DNA of 64,000 nt from Turnera subulata (lineage: Eukaryota; Streptophyta; Magnoliopsida; Malpighiales; Passifloraceae): contig JAKUCV010002879.1 in assembly GCA_028386065.3 (NCBI GenBank), forward strand, positions 125,942 to 189,941, written 5' to 3'. A program made the translations under genes and the position numbers. The notes below the pieces were generated by a model that made no database searches, had not been told where the DNA came from, and saw only the letters and a program-made list of their open reading frames with translations. This document shows positions 1 through 12,779 of this stretch, in pieces; position 1 is the stretch's first letter, and each line of letters begins with the position of its first letter.

Positions 1-1532
1 TCATTACAGGTTTTGATAAATGACAAACCAAGATCATAACCAAGATGAAGCAAAAAGAAATCAAGCAAACAAGTACTCAACCAAAGTGATCAAGAATTCA
101 AGTGAAGATATGATCAAGAGTTGAAGTGCAAAGAAGAGCAAGAGAAGTTAGGACCCATTTGTATAAGGTAAAACACTCAACTTCTCTTAGGCATTGGCTC
201 AAACAAAACACATTTCAATCATACAATTTATAAGCATGTTTTCAAGCATAAAGTTGTGTTTTTAGTCCAAAACATCGATGTTCTGTCAACAAACATCGAT
301 GTTCTGTTTTCCCAAGTTTTTCACAATTTGGCAGTAGGCAAATAACATCGATGTTGGCATCTTAAACATCGATGTTCTTGTGACCGTTGGTCAAAACATC
401 GATGTTGTCATTTGAAACATCGATGTTGTGATTTCTTCAATGTTTTTCAAAATATTGGCAGTAGCTCTAAAACATCGATGTTGGATTATAAAACATCGAT
501 GTTCTTGTGACCGTTGGTCAAAACATCGATGTTTACAATCCAACATCGATGTTCATGAAAACTTGTCTTTGAAATAAAATTTTGTCGAAGCCAAAAAACA
601 TCGATGTTGACTAATCTAACATCGATGTTTCACAAAACATCGATGTTTCATTTTCCAACATCGATGTTCTTGCATAAACCTTTTTCATGATATTTTGTCG
701 AAGCAAAATAACATCGATGTTCTTGAAAGAAACATCGATGTTCTTTGGTGGTCAGTTTCAAAAGAATTTTGCCGAACCAAAATAACATCGATGTTTGGAT
801 TTAGAACATCGATGTTTTAGTTACCGTTAGCCCAAAATTCAAATTTTATGGGCAAAACATCGATGTTCTACTTTAAAACATCGATGTTTAGGCATTGTTC
901 AGACAACTTTTTAGCACCCACTAAGCTTTGTTTAAAGGTGTTTTTCTTGGGTGGATTTCAAACGGCTCCATGACTTTTCAGAGCTATATATTGAGCATTT
1001 GCAGCTATGTTTAACAACCAATCAACTCTCTATTCATTCATCATTCATTGCAAAACATTCAATCAAGTTTAAGAGCCAATTCCTTTGAGATTATTGAGAG
1101 TTGCCCTATTAGTGCTTAATTGTAACTCATACCCACTCTTGAGAGAGCTTTTGTTTGAGTAAACTTTATAGTGTTGTTCATACACTGAAAGGGAGGTTTG
1201 TTCCCTTGTAGCAACTCATAGGAAGAGTGATTTTCTTTCCTTGAGAGAAGTCTTGAAGTGAGGTATCTTCAAGCAAGTGTGTAGGATTCTTGTGATTAGA
1301 ATTCCTAGGCTGTAAACGGTTTGTTAAGCACCCGGAAGCTTAACGGTTGATAGTGAACTCTTCAAGTGTACCTTGAAGGACTGGATTAGCCACAAATTAG
1401 TTGTGTGTGAACCAGTATAAAAATCTTTTGTGTCCTTCTATTTTTCAATTCCGCACTTCATCTCCTGCAAAGTTTTTAATTTTCGGTCATAAGCTATTCA
1501 CCCCCCTCTAGCTTAAGTCTATTGTTCTAACA
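1..1532 (+). mobile_element. Copia-type LTR, 3' portion (cut by window start)
   Basis: The segment ends with the C-rich CACCCCCCTCTAGC tract and the terminal TTCTAACA seen at the 3' end of many plant Copia LTRs. It is followed directly by TGATACC, which could be a decayed tRNA-Met primer-binding site. A TATA-like run (CTATATATTGAG) lies near 985, so 1-980 would be U3 and the rest R/U5. No coding frame is visible. Neither the left end nor a partner LTR is in the window, so a solo LTR and a truncated element cannot be told apart. Confidence 0.55.
271..888. repeat. Cluster of 20 copies of the palindrome AACATCGATGTT
   Basis: The perfect 12-bp palindrome AACATCGATGTT occurs 20 times in 618 bp, first at 271-282 and last at 877-888. 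Copies are often paired, about 18-25 bp apart. The spacers differ, although phrases such as TGTGACCGTTGGTC and ATTTTGTCGAAGC recur, so a larger module was duplicated too. The cluster lies upstream of the TATA-like run of the LTR, where transcription enhancers would sit. A dimeric transcription-factor site is an inference. Confidence 0.9.
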
Positions 1533-2335
1533 TGATACCCATAATAAATTTCTTCAGGAAATTATAAGGGTCTTGAATAACATAATTTAAATAAAATTAA
1601 AGACTGAAATGAAAGAAATAAACATGGGCCTTTCGTTAATTAGCCCAATGAAGAATAAAATTGCTGAAAATTAAATGCAATGGGCCTTACACGAGCCCAA
1701 TTAAAACGTAAAGAAATAGGCGGCTTAGCCGGCCATGAAATGAATAATGGGCCTTTTTAATAGCCCAATCGGAATCTAAATAAAAAAACAGAAAATATGC
1801 TTACTCGATAAATCTTTCAGCAATAACATATATAATACGCTTATACGATAAAGGCGGCTTAGCCGGCCAATAAATATAATAAATATAACAGCCTTCCGGG
1901 CTTATATAACGGTCTTTCGGGCTTTGCCGGGAAAAATTCGAGGTTTCATATTCCGGCCAAAATCACTATTCAAGGTCGTCGGAAATTACTATTCACGGTC
2001 GCCGGAAATTACTATTCACAGTCGCCGGAAATTTCTACTCACCGTGTCGGCAAAACATTTCTGGGTTTGCCGGATTCCGATCAAAATCATTATTCACGGT
2101 AGCCGGAAAGTACTATTCATATGGCCAAAATTACTGTTCACGAGGACGGATTTACTATTCATCGACAGATTCCGGCCAAACACTATTCATAGGCCAACAA
2201 CTAATTTCCGGGTCTCACCGTGAGCTCACAATACATTCAATTCCCAAGATCAACATTAATTAACACATTCAATCACTCAAAAATAACATTAATTAAACAT
2301 TAATATATTCGTTTAGGACAAAATTGAGAATATAA
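1533..2335. repeat. Decayed retroelement sequence with short imperfect repeats
   Basis: No gene is seen. Two copies of GGCGGCTTAGCCGGCC occur near 1719 and 1853. Between about 1960 and 2190 a 20-25 bp phrase (CGCCGGAAATTACTATTCAC and variants) recurs in diverged tandem form. Short open frames here are repeat by-products. The block resembles a transposable-element leader but cannot be assigned to a family by reading. Confidence 0.4.
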
Positions 2336-2339
2336 ATTA

Positions 2340-3229
2340 CTTAAGGACTGAATAGCAGGGACTTACATGCATAAAACGAAACATCAGGGACTAAAGTGCC
2401 AAATCGGGTCCATCTTCTTCCTTTGGCTGCAGATCGGCAAGGCTGAGACTGGGCTCGAGCCGGCCCAGAACCAGGCCACGGCCCAAGTCCAGGCCACGGC
2501 CCATGCACGCCAGCCCGACCCAGGACTGGGTCGTTTTCAAAACCCGCGAGTGTGCAGGGGCGGCGTGTGGTGGGCGGCGTCCGCAGGCGAGCGAGGGCGG
2601 TGGCGCGGCGATGCAGGGGGGCGAGGTAAGAGACGCGAGGAGGCCGGCATCGGTGCTGCAACGAGGACGCGGCGAAGGCGACGGTGGCAGGCGTCGGGCG
2701 GTTAGGTGAAGAGCTAGGCAGACCCGGTTGTGCAGAATACGGATCCGGGTTTGCTGTCGGGTTTTCGGCCGTAGACGGCGCATCCTTCGGCGGCTGTGGA
2801 CGGGAGAGGAGCCGTTGTGGTCGCGGCGGCCCGTAGAGTCCGATGGTGGTGGTGGTGCGTCGAACGACGGCACAAAACGTCACGCCGGAGGTGACGGGTT
2901 TCCTCGCCGGAAAATGGTTCTTTTCTTCTTCTCCCGGCCGACGGCAGTGCAAGTGGATTCAAGCACTAATTAGAGCACCTTCGTGCTGATAACGTGTTAT
3001 TAACAATAGGATTTGAGTTAAGAATTCATGGAGAAGAAGGAATCAAGGAGAAGAAAAGGATCTGAGACGAGGAGGGGATAACGGGTCACGTTACCCGGTA
3101 CTCAATTTTTTATTACTCTCTACATTTCTTGATTTACATATATATATAATAAGTGGGAATACTATATAATATATGTATTTAGTATGTATCACAAGGACAT
3201 ACATACATGTATTTATACATTGTTTTATA
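2340..3229 (-). mobile_element. Possible 5' end of a minus-strand retroelement (GC-rich leader)
   Basis: A GC-rich block at 2400-2975 is open in several frames on both strands, giving Pro/Arg/Ala-rich hypothetical peptides, as biased composition does. Just above it, read on the minus strand, lies AACACGTTATCAGCACGA (about 2978-2996). This resembles the primer-binding-site region of some plant LTR elements, where it directly follows the 5' LTR. On that reading 3000-3220 would be LTR and 2340-2975 untranslated leader. No gag domain is recognisable. 3120-3225 is AT-rich. Confidence 0.3.
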
Positions 3230-4199
3230 ACGTTTCTCATTTTTTTTCAAGCTTATATAAGTTGTAGTGTTGGGTACGTATGGGTAGCGCTTGGGGTATT
3301 GGTTGCAGGACATTTGAAGGAGAATTAGAGAAGACACGGTTAGTGATGCCTATATTGAGTAAGTGGGCCTTTGACATGTGAGCTTGGCTATTGGCCCAAA
3401 TTTTGGCCTGGTCTTGTAACTTGGGCCATTAAGCATGGATCTTGTGGGCTATTGGCCTATTATTTTGGGCTTAAAATAAAATTTGGGCCTAGGATTAGAT
3501 TATAATAATTATATATATATATATATATTTATAAATAAAATAATATTTATGATTGGAAAATAATATATATTTTTGGGAAAGACAATATATAATTCTAGAA
3601 GAGTATTTCTAAATAATATCAACCCGGTACGAATAACGAAATAGTAGTCATATGCATATCATACTCATTGTGCATTTGTGTGACTGTGTCCTTGTTACTA
3701 ATTATATATAGGAGCAGATAACGTGGAAGTAAAACCCGTTAACGGTTTTTCGGAGGAATACAACAATTGAGGTGCGGATGGATAACTAGTAGTATATTGC
3801 CTGTAATATTGTGTTGCTGTGACTTGCTTGTTTAAACTATGTGTGTAATTATTGTGCTCTAGCTGTGTTGTTAAGATTCTGTTTACTGTGACAATCTGTG
3901 AGACTTGTTGTGATGCTTAGTTTTCCAGAGGAGCTGTGAGGCCGAGAGCCTGCTCGGAAACTAAGATCATGGTATTGACGGAATAATAAAGATAAGCCGT
4001 GGTAACATCACTTAGACAGTTAGATGTCACGTGAAAGGTAGAGGTACGACTGGGTGGTAGCCGCTTGTGATATGTGTTTTGTTGGCCATTTATGAGGGGC
4101 TTGTGGTCCTCTCAGCCGTTGAGCTTGGGGTCTCACGGTTTGTTTTTATGAGTTTATTTGATTTGATTTTAACGGGGAGTACCCTGGGTTAGCTAACCT
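3230..4199 (+). repeat. 5' LTR of the gypsy element, first part
   Basis: Nearly the same sequence recurs at about 12785-13749, differing by small indels and substitutions, for example a longer AT repeat near 3510. It is interrupted after AACCT (4195-4199) by the solo LTR at 4200-10470, and the LTR resumes at 10476. Confidence 0.75.
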
Positions 4200-7100
4200 T
4201 GTAACGCCCCAGATTTTCATAATTCAATTTATAGAATTTTTTTCGGAATTTTTATTCCAATTTTTCCCTCGATGTGTTTCCGGGTTTTTGGTTGTGGAAA
4301 TTAATTATTTCCATTGGAATGTTAATTTTAAGTGGGTACTATAAGGCGTTCGTGAAACGCCCGTGTCCCAATTTATTAATATAAAATAGAATTTAGATAC
4401 AAAATGACCAAATTGCCCTTATCACTCCCGGGACACGAAAGTCATCAACAACATGATCACAATTTAATCAAATAATAATTAATACAAAGGAATCAAGTAC
4501 GCAGCGGAAGACAAAAATAGAAAGCAACATGCTTGCAATGAACCCTATGGATCCAACCCGAGGAGGAAAGCATCGCCACCTGCTGATATGCACCACTGCT
4601 CAACGAACAGCTAACCTGTAAAAGGTCTGTGAGGGGGTGAGACCAACCACTGTCTCACCGCAAACAAATAAACCAATAATATACAAATACAAATCAACTA
4701 CAAGTACACCGGCATCAAACAACAACAACCGCAAAACACAGAGCAGGACATCATCAGACTACAAACCATCACTTGCCATTACTTATACTATTATCTTTGT
4801 TATTAAGTTTAAATATTCTATTAGGGCCCTCTACTGTGTGCGTCGAGCTCGGTCCCGTCTCATAAGACAACCAGGCATAAGCCCAAATAAACCAGGCACG
4901 AAGCCCAAACATATCCATAGAGAGAGAGAGAGACAGAGAGAAAGAGGGAGGTAGAAAGAGGGAGGTAGAACCGGTCATAACAGACCCATATGCTAAACCG
5001 CATATACCATGCTAAACCGCATGAAATCCCGAGGGGTATCACTTCCCGCTCGAACCAACCGGTTAACAGCCCCACAGTAGACTTTATTATAATTCGTTGT
5101 TCTCACTTATGCAGAAAGAGTTTTGCCAGACGTTAATATCAAACAGGTAGTGTTGATTTAATATCTTATTTTCAAATCCGGCCTCCAGCCCTCAAGTCAC
5201 CACACGAACCACAAAATCATATCTCATGTGTTTATCATAACCAAACAAGTCATGCTAGACAAGCACAGTACATCACATCAGACAACAGGTCATATAATCA
5301 GGCACACCACGTCATAGGTATCATCAACATAATTCACTTTGCAAATAGCAACATCAGCACAACAGGCAAGCATGCATACAACATTCAAGACCAAACAAAT
5401 AATACCACATTATATACCAAGACAATTAACCGAGCATTGTAGGCAGTAATGCATACAAAGGTTTATAAGTCCTCACCTGGAACATTAGGATTCGCCTTGA
5501 ATCTAGAGCTTCATCTTGCACCGGGTCATACCGTTCCTAAGCTACCTCTAGTGCCTAAACGTATAGACACATATATAAGCAAACACGTAAAGAGATGTAG
5601 GCATGAAGAACACAAGACCACATGAGCCATGATAGTGACCCCTATCTTGAGACATTCCAAAAACTTGGGGTCTAAGTCCAATTAAGTTTATAAAGCTCGT
5701 TTCAGAACAAAATTCCATCAACTAAGTCAAGGTTGCATCAAGAATTTAAGTCAAGGTTGCATCAAGAGTTTAATATCTCTCTTTGACGTTGAAAACCAAT
5801 TGTACCGTTATAGTTTAAACGCGACTTTGGCCTAGAACAGCATGTGCATCAAAGTAGTGGTTTAATAACTACGATATAAGCGAATTCAATGAATCCCTCA
5901 AGACGGAAATTGCATGAACAGACACGTGCTCTCCCCAGCCAATATAGGCATTCATGCTTAGAATGTAAAGATGGAATTATTATTACTGTCATTAGTACAA
6001 TCTAGTAGGTGTCACCGCATTCAATTTCATTTCAATACCCACTATTGTTTCCAATATTTTAAGAAAGAACATGCCAAGACTGAATCTAGTGTTTAGTTTA
6101 ACTAGCTTAGACAAGTTTATAGTCACATACTTTATAGTTAAACAATTTAACTCATGACCCAGAGATAAACAAATCACATACTCAAGACTCCTTCAAAAAA
6201 AAAAAGAAAATGACCAACATCGAATTAGACAAGCAACCAACCCACACAGAAAAACAGACACGGATTGGAAAGGGAAAAGAGGATCAGAATCCTTACCAAA
6301 TTGCAAGTGAATCGTGACTGCCCACTGCCCAGCCCCTCGGGTCTATTGAACTGCAGCAAAACCCGAGTCCCCAATGGCAGGAAACCACCCCACTGCCGGC
6401 AAGCCCGAACCCGGCAACCCAGCACCAACACAATGGATGGCCGACCACGAACAACCAGAATGATCCTAACCCGCCACCAGCCTCAACCAACCAACACAAA
6501 AACACACCCAACACTATCATCAACCAGTGAACCAATAGACAACAAACAAAACAAAGAAGAGGGAAGAAGAAAAGAGTCGACCCGAACACAGACCCGCCTC
6601 AAACAACCACCACCGAACTCCACACCCAACAGCACAACACAACCGCACACAACCAACATCCCCGCAACCCGCAACAACAAAACCACCATCCAAAAAGAAA
6701 CCCGATTAGAGGATCATCACTCCGGGATGCAAACGATTGAGGAGAAGAGAAAAAAAAAACAAAGAGAGTGGCGGGGCAAGCTTACCAGACGGCGACACAA
6801 GCAGCATCAACTCCCCGTCACGCTGCAAGTCCGAGCCCAGACCTTGAACCGGGCCCCCGCCTCCTCCCTCAGCTCGACAACGACGGCTCGACTTGAACTG
6901 GGGCGACGGCGTGTACAAGTGTGACGGTGGCCCGAAGGAAGGGATGGAGAAGAAGAGGAAGTGAGAAGGGAGGATTGGTGGCAGCGGTTTGGAAAAACAA
7001 GAGAAGAGAGGAAATGGGGACGTGGGGGCGGCCGGGAGAGAAAAGGGAAGAGAAGAGAAAAGATTGGAGAAAGAGAGAAGGAAAAAAGAAAAGAAGAGAG

Positions 7101-10100
7101 GGCTAGGGTTTGGCCGGCCTAGCCAAAATGACGTCGTTTCGTTTTTGCTTAGGCGCGGTCAACCCGCCCTGGCCAGTCAACGTTTTTTTTTTTTTCCTTT
7201 CCTTTCTTTTCCCCAAAACGACGTAGTTTCACTACAAACTACATCAAGCTCGTTTACACCCCGAGACATCTTTTATTCCCAACAAACCCAATCAAGCAAC
7301 AATACAAAAATTAAATTAATACTTGCCAAGGTAAATTAATAATTTCTTTGATAAAAATCGAAAATTCATCAAGGGTAAAATTGGAAATTAAATTCAAAAA
7401 TTTTGAAAATTCCGTAAAAAATCTATTGACGAAAATCGGGGCGTTACAGTTCGAGTTTCGTCAGATTTGAGAACCTGTTTTGGGGTGAAATGGGGTTTCT
7501 CGTAGTTTTAATTAAAACTACGACGTTTTAGCTAAGTAAAAAAAAAAGAAGTTGACCAAGAAGGGCGGGTTGACCGCGCCCAAGCCAAACGACGTCGTTT
7601 TGGCTCGGGCGGGTCAAAACCTTAAGCCCTCTTCCTTTTCTTTCTTTTCTTTTCTTCCTTTCTTTTCTTCCTCCCGGCCACAGCTGCTCAATACCCACGA
7701 TCTCCATCCGATTTCTCCTCTCCTCAAATCGTGTGCCTAACAGCTCAAAGCCAGATTTTTCTCTCCCTTAATCTCTTTCTTTCCTTTTCTGTTCCGCCTA
7801 TCCCTTCCGAAACCCATCCCTTCTTCTCTCTCGTTTAAACACACAACGTCGCCGCACCCACAAGCCAGGAAGTTGGCTCTGCGTCGCATCGAGGTTGAGA
7901 CACATTGCAGCCGAGGACTAACAGCGGAGAACTCGAGGACCGAGTTCGGTTGTCGCCGTCGTTGAGTCGTTGTTGTGCTGGTAAGCCTCGCTGCTTTCTT
8001 TTCCTCTTCTTCCGTTCCATTTCTTTGTTGTGGTTCTAATCGAATGGGTTTGTGTGGGTTGTTTTTTATGGTGGTGTTCGGTTAGACGCGGGGATTTATG
8101 CGTGGTGGTTTCTGGTGGTGGTTTGTGTGTGGTCAGTTGGGGGTTGTGACGTGATGGAGGATGTAGGTCTGGTGGCTTGCAGTTGCGTGGTTTTTGGGCT
8201 CGCCTTGGAGCCGTGGACGGTGGGCAGTGACGACCCACTAGTTCTTTTCCGGTAAGGTTCTAAGTCCCCCCTCTTCCTCTTCGCTTGATGTTGTGGGTTT
8301 GTGAAATTGAATTGTTTGTTATTGGTGTTCGGGTCGTCTTCCAGCGGGGGTGTTGAGGCTTGGTTTGACTGTGAACAGATTCGGGTGGAATCGGATTTGA
8401 GCAAGTTATCTGGTAAGGATTCTAAATCTCCACTTGCTTTCTTTTCGTTTTGATGTTTGAGGTGGTTGTATTGTTGAATTGGATGTTGGGTTTGTGACAG
8501 AATTGTTGTGGTCATTTCCGGCGGCATTTTGGAATTTTTTCGGCAAGGTTATCGGAATCCGGCGAGGCCCGGGAATTTTCCGGCGAGGACTCGGCTGCAT
8601 TCCGGCGGACAGAATTTCTTCCTCAGCTATAAACGGTATTTTCCAGTTAAGTCTCGGTTGTGTCTTTGTACATAAATCATGGGATATTTTGAGGATATGT
8701 ACATGTTAATTAATATGAGTTTAGTGGAAACCGCGAGCGAAGAGTGAGTGTGTGTGGCCGGAAACTTACCAACACGGATAGAACCTTAGGCCGGGAGATC
8801 TTGGGCTCGGGAATGTCTTTAGAACGGAAAATTAGGAAACCAGGCCCAGGCCCAACATTTAACTTGAGGATATCTTTTGGACTTAAGTGACGGGCTTTAA
8901 GCCCAATTTCATAATTTGATAATTGTGAACTTAAGGAAGTGGGCTCTAGTCCCGAGACTCGATTTTGCAATTAGATGGGCTTAAGCTCGGTGAACCTTAG
9001 GACCTAATCTTTTGGAGTTTAGGTGAGAGAACACCTTGGTTGGGCTTAGACCCTGAAATCTCATAATCTATTAGCTAGGGTTGAGTTTTACTCAGTTGAG
9101 CATATAATTATCATGCATGCACGGTTTTGTTTGTAAATTGTGTTGTAATTATTGTGTGTGCCGGTATTCAGGCATGGGTACAACCTCGGGAGCTAGAGGA
9201 TCAGTCTTGGGGAAAGCTCCACAGGATAACCGTCGTTGAGGTGACTTTATAAGTCTTTTTATGTTAGTTTGCATGTGCTTGTTAGTTTGGTTTGTCTGAG
9301 TTACATGCCTTGTTTGCTGACATGCGATGATCTGTGTTGTGTGCCTGTGTGTTACTATTTGCCGGATGAGCATGATTTTTAATTGTTATAAGATATAACA
9401 TGTGGTATGATTTTGGGTGGTCTGTGTGATGTGCTGTGGGTTGAAAACTCAGATGCTTGATTAAGTGGATAATTCACACAACCCTGATAAATCATAACTT
9501 ATGGCACACATGAATCCTTAAGTATGAATAAGAATAACACACAATCAAAATATACTACTGTGGGCTATTGACCGGTTGGTTCGAGTGGGATGTGATACCC
9601 CTCGGGATTGCATATGGGATAGCATAGTATATGCGGTTTAGCATATGGGTCTGTGATGACCAGTTCTACCTCCCTCCTTCTACCTCCCAATTTCTACCTC
9701 CCTCTTTCTCTCTGTCTCTCTCTCTCTCTCTGTGATTGTATTTGGGCTTATTGCCTGGTTATATAGGGCTTACGCCCTGGTTGTCTCATGAGACGGGACC
9801 GAGCTCGACGCACACAGTAGGAGGCCCTGAATAATAAATATAATAATAATAACAAAACACAATCAAATGTAAAACATAAACTATCTGTTTATATGTTGTT
9901 GGCATGTTAGTACTGATTATTGTTTGTTTGCTTACTAGTGCTTGTTCCTCTACACACCTTTCGAGCTTGCTTTGCACACCTACATAACTAGATTTATACT
10001 GCTCACTGAGTAGGCGACTCACATTATCGTCACCTTTGTTTTTCAGACTCTTAGTTAGCGTGCTGCTTTCTTTTTCCTTTCCGGAGTACGGACGAGGACA

Positions 10101-10470
10101 TCCTAGCAGGTAGTTGTGCTTCTTCTCCCGGTTGGATCCATAGAGCCGACATGCATAACATTTTCTTCTCTTGATTTTATTTTATTTTTATCTTCTGCTG
10201 CATAGAAACTTGTTGAGAAGTCGTTCTTGTCTTTATTTCATTGTCGGCGGTTTACCGGGATTTGATATATGATGTTGTTACGGCGGATTTGCCGGGTTGA
10301 TTTATGGCTTGATAAGCCGGTTTATTCCTGTTCTTTTATGACATCTCAGTTTAATAAAGTTTATGGATAATATTTTGGCAATGGTTTACGTATCCTGGGT
10401 TTCAGGGGCATTTTGATAAATTTTTTTATTTAATTGTTTCATTTTGTAAAATTGGGATACGGGTGTTTCA
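4200..10470 (+). mobile_element. Solo LTR, gypsy family TGTAACGCCCC, itself interrupted
   Basis: It starts TGTAACGCCCCAG and ends GATACGGGTGTTTCA, flanked by a perfect 5-bp duplication AACCT (4195-4199 and 10471-10475). Without the inner insertion (4353-7448 plus its duplicated GTTCG) it is about 3.17 kb, with no internal region or second LTR, so it is a solo LTR left by unequal recombination. Its 5' third carries GACGTCGTTTTG motifs, a CT-rich stretch (7630-7830) and several CTGGTAAG-like splice-donor strings. A CTCTGTCTCT microsatellite lies at 9700-9735. Open frames inside are not genes. The same family is seen at 4353-7448 and 56876-59780. Confidence 0.88.
4353..7448 (-). mobile_element. 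Solo LTR inserted in reverse inside the 4200-10470 LTR
   Basis: Read on the minus strand it begins TGTAACGCCCCGATTTTC (7448) and ends ACACGGGCGTTTCA (4353), matching the family ends of the host LTR. The 5-bp duplication GTTCG flanks it at 4348-4352 and 7449-7453. At 3096 bp with no internal region it is a second solo LTR. It has the same layout as its host: ACGTCGTTT motifs, a CT-rich leader (minus strand, about 7190-6950), GTAAG donor-like strings and a GA/CT microsatellite near 4919-4968. The longest open frames (6265-6924 and neighbours) are biased-composition leader, not genes. Confidence 0.88.
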
Positions 10471-10475
10471 AACCT

Positions 10476-11043
10476 GGCTACCAAGTACGATCGATACTTA
10501 TCATGTGACAAGGGCCCTAATGAAGATAAAATCTGGAATTTGGATTGTTGATTGGATATCACTTGTCGTATGTTCTTGTGAAGTGCTGTGTTTAGTATTT
10601 TCTTGCATATTACAATTGCTTGTATACTACTGTTTATCCATGATTGTACTTTGTACCGGTGGGCACTTCGGACTCACCCCTCACCTGCAGGGTTTCATCC
10701 CGTAGTTTGACTTGCTCTTAGTACAGGCATGATGCTTGGTCAGCTGTTGTATTCTCTCCACCAGACTCCAGATCCATACCGCTGTTGCATTATCTTGCAT
10801 AACTCTTTGGCTGCTATATGTCGTTATCCTACTGTCACTCTGCCTCTGTTGCTGCTTATATTTTTTTGCTACCGTTGTGGCTTTGTGAATATGGTGTGTT
10901 GTAATAAATGTCCCCGTGCTTGGGTGACGGAAGCTTATTGTACTGTCGGATGTTATGTTGTATAATTACCGCTTACTATTGTATAATGAATAACCTCACA
11001 TGTGTTTACCATGTCTTTGGTAAATACGGGTCGGGGCATTTCA
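10476..11043 (+). repeat. 5' LTR of the gypsy element, second part
   Basis: It continues the LTR broken at 4199 and matches 13750-14305, including CACTTCGGACTCACCCCTCA and the terminal GTAAATACGGGTCGGGGCATTTCA-type end. The first five bases after the nested solo LTR (10471-10475) are the target duplication. Confidence 0.75.
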
Positions 11044-11061
11044 TTTTGGTAGCGGACTCGG
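11044..11061 (+). other. Primer-binding-site-like sequence
   Basis: TTTTGGTAGCGGACTCGG lies immediately downstream of the 5' LTR end. It resembles the TGGTAGCGGAGC variant found next to several other LTRs in this window (40112, 45703, 55423, 60351), itself a variant of the tRNA-Met-type site TGGTATCAGAGC. Confidence 0.5.
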
Positions 11062-11188
11062 CGGTAGGTTTATGGGAATCTTGTTTGACTTTCTGTTGTG
11101 TTTGTTTGCTTGTTTGTGCATGGTCTGTTGCATATGATCCACAGAACAACATGATACTCATGCATTCATACTCATATAGGTAGTATGC

Positions 11189-12662
11189 ATGGATCCGGTT
11201 AGAGAAAACCAGCAGACTGAACAACCACGTTTGGAAGATGACCAAGTGTCCGTCGATCAACCACCTCAGGTTGGAGCTGGACAAGTGCCAGCTGGGGCAT
11301 CGATGGTTCCACATGCGGACATGATGCAGATTCTGAATGTTATGACTCAGATTCTGCAATAGCAGACAGTTAGGAACGAAGGGCCTGTTGAGGACCCAAT
11401 TTACACCAAGCTAACTAAGCTAGGTGGAGAGATCTTTCTTGGAACCACAGATCCACAGGTCGCTGACGAATGGCTTCGTCAAATTATCTGAGTGATGCAA
11501 AAGCTACGATGCAGTGAGGATAGGTGGGCAAACTATGCCGCATCGCTTTTCCGTGAAAGTGCCACCATATGGTGGGAATCTGTTACTCGGGACATGCCAA
11601 AGCTCGTGGTTATGCCTTGGGCGGAGTTCACTGAATTGTTTAGGCATAGGTTTGTCACTGAACAATATCAAGATCAACTGAAACATGAATTCCTTGAGCT
11701 GCGACAGGGTGAACGAGTATGAAACCAATTTCGATCGCCTGTCACTTTATGCTGGAGAATTTGTGAGCACTGCTGAAGAAGTACACCACCTATCAACAGA
11801 CGCTCACTAATGTAAGAAGTACACCACCTATCAACAGACGCTCACTAATGTTTTACAAGCTGAAGCCATTTGGCTGGATCAACAGAGAGAATGCCAGGAG
11901 AATAGGAAGAGAAATGCTGCTGCCAGTGAGGGAAACCCGGAAAAGAAGTTTCAGTCCAACAGACCTGCCTTTGGACAAACCCGCTCTCTGCTAGCATACC
12001 AAGGCCGAGGGTGGAACAATAACAGAGGAAATTCATCAGGAGGAGGAACTACTTCTGGAGACACACGCTCCAAGTTTTCATTGTCCAAAGTTAGATGTTT
12101 CGAATGCAATGAGCTTGGACACTATCGCTCTACATGTACAAGCTCTGTTCAAATTGTACAAGCTTCGACAGCCAGTGTGCCGAGTGGTCCTGAAAATGGC
12201 AAAGGACGAGGACGAGGAAATCCTGCTGCTAGGACACAATCAGCTATGAACCAAAGTGTGGCTACTCCAAGGGCATTCGTGATCACAGCTGAAGAGGATG
12301 CAGAAAAAGCAAATGTCATTCCAGGTATTTTTACTACTTTTGGTAGTATTGCATATACTTTGATAAATCCTGGTGCTACACATTCTTTCATTGCATAAAG
12401 TTTTGCAACTAAACATAAATGTGAGGAAGAGAAGTTAAAACATCCTATGAAGGTTAGATTGCCCGCAGGAATAATAGTAAGATTAGATCATATCTACAAA
12501 GGCGTACCCTTAAAGTATGGCAATGAGACCTTCCTTGCCCAGTTGATAGTTACGAATATGGGAGGAATTGATGTAATATTGGGCACGGACTGGTTGTCAA
12601 GACATCGTGCCTTGGTGAATTGTCGCACCAAGGAAGTTCTGTTGACTTTCGACGATGGTTGA
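11189..12662 (+). pseudogene. gag-protease remnant of the gypsy element
   Basis: A methionine start at 11189 leads into a retrotransposon Gag domain; the stretch around 11570 carries ATIWWESVTRD-type sequence. Stop codons near 11360 and 11490 and a frame change near 11720 break it. A CCHC zinc knuckle (CFECNELGHYRSTC) lies at about 12097-12140, followed by an aspartic-protease region near 12360-12610 ending in DVILGTDWLSRH. The usual catalytic DTGA is changed to NPGA, so the active-site Asp is missing. A 38-bp tandem duplication (11776-11851) sits within gag. The frame ends at 12662 and no reverse transcriptase follows. Confidence 0.8.
11776..11851 (+). repeat. 38-bp perfect tandem duplication inside gag
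   Basis: The unit starting AAGAAGTACACCACC occurs twice back to back (11776-11813 and 11814-11851). Since 38 is not a multiple of three, it shifts the gag frame. A second short duplication, 21 bp twice, lies at 12691-12732. Confidence 0.9.
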
Positions 12663-12779
12663 CAGATTATGCTAGCTGGAATACAGAGAACTGCTATTAC
12701 ATGTAGCGTCTCTGCTATTACATGTAGCGTCTCTGTAAAAGGGAACTATTATTTCGCTGCAAGGGTGAGTTAACAAGTC

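Noticed and set aside
271..888. Palindrome cluster as a CRISPR array
   Set aside because: Repeats are only 12 bp, self-complementary and irregularly spaced, inside a plant LTR. No cas genes are present.
2341..2975. Overlapping open frames up to 203 codons on both strands
   Set aside because: All frames are open because the DNA is GC-rich; translations are biased Pro/Arg/Ala with no domain. Treated as retroelement leader.
6265..6924. 219-codon plus-strand frame
   Set aside because: It lies in a minus-strand solo LTR; the translation is a Thr/Gln/Arg/Pro low-complexity run.
8096..8527. 143-codon minus-strand frame
   Set aside because: Antisense to the repeated modules of a solo LTR; Thr/Gln/His-rich without domain.
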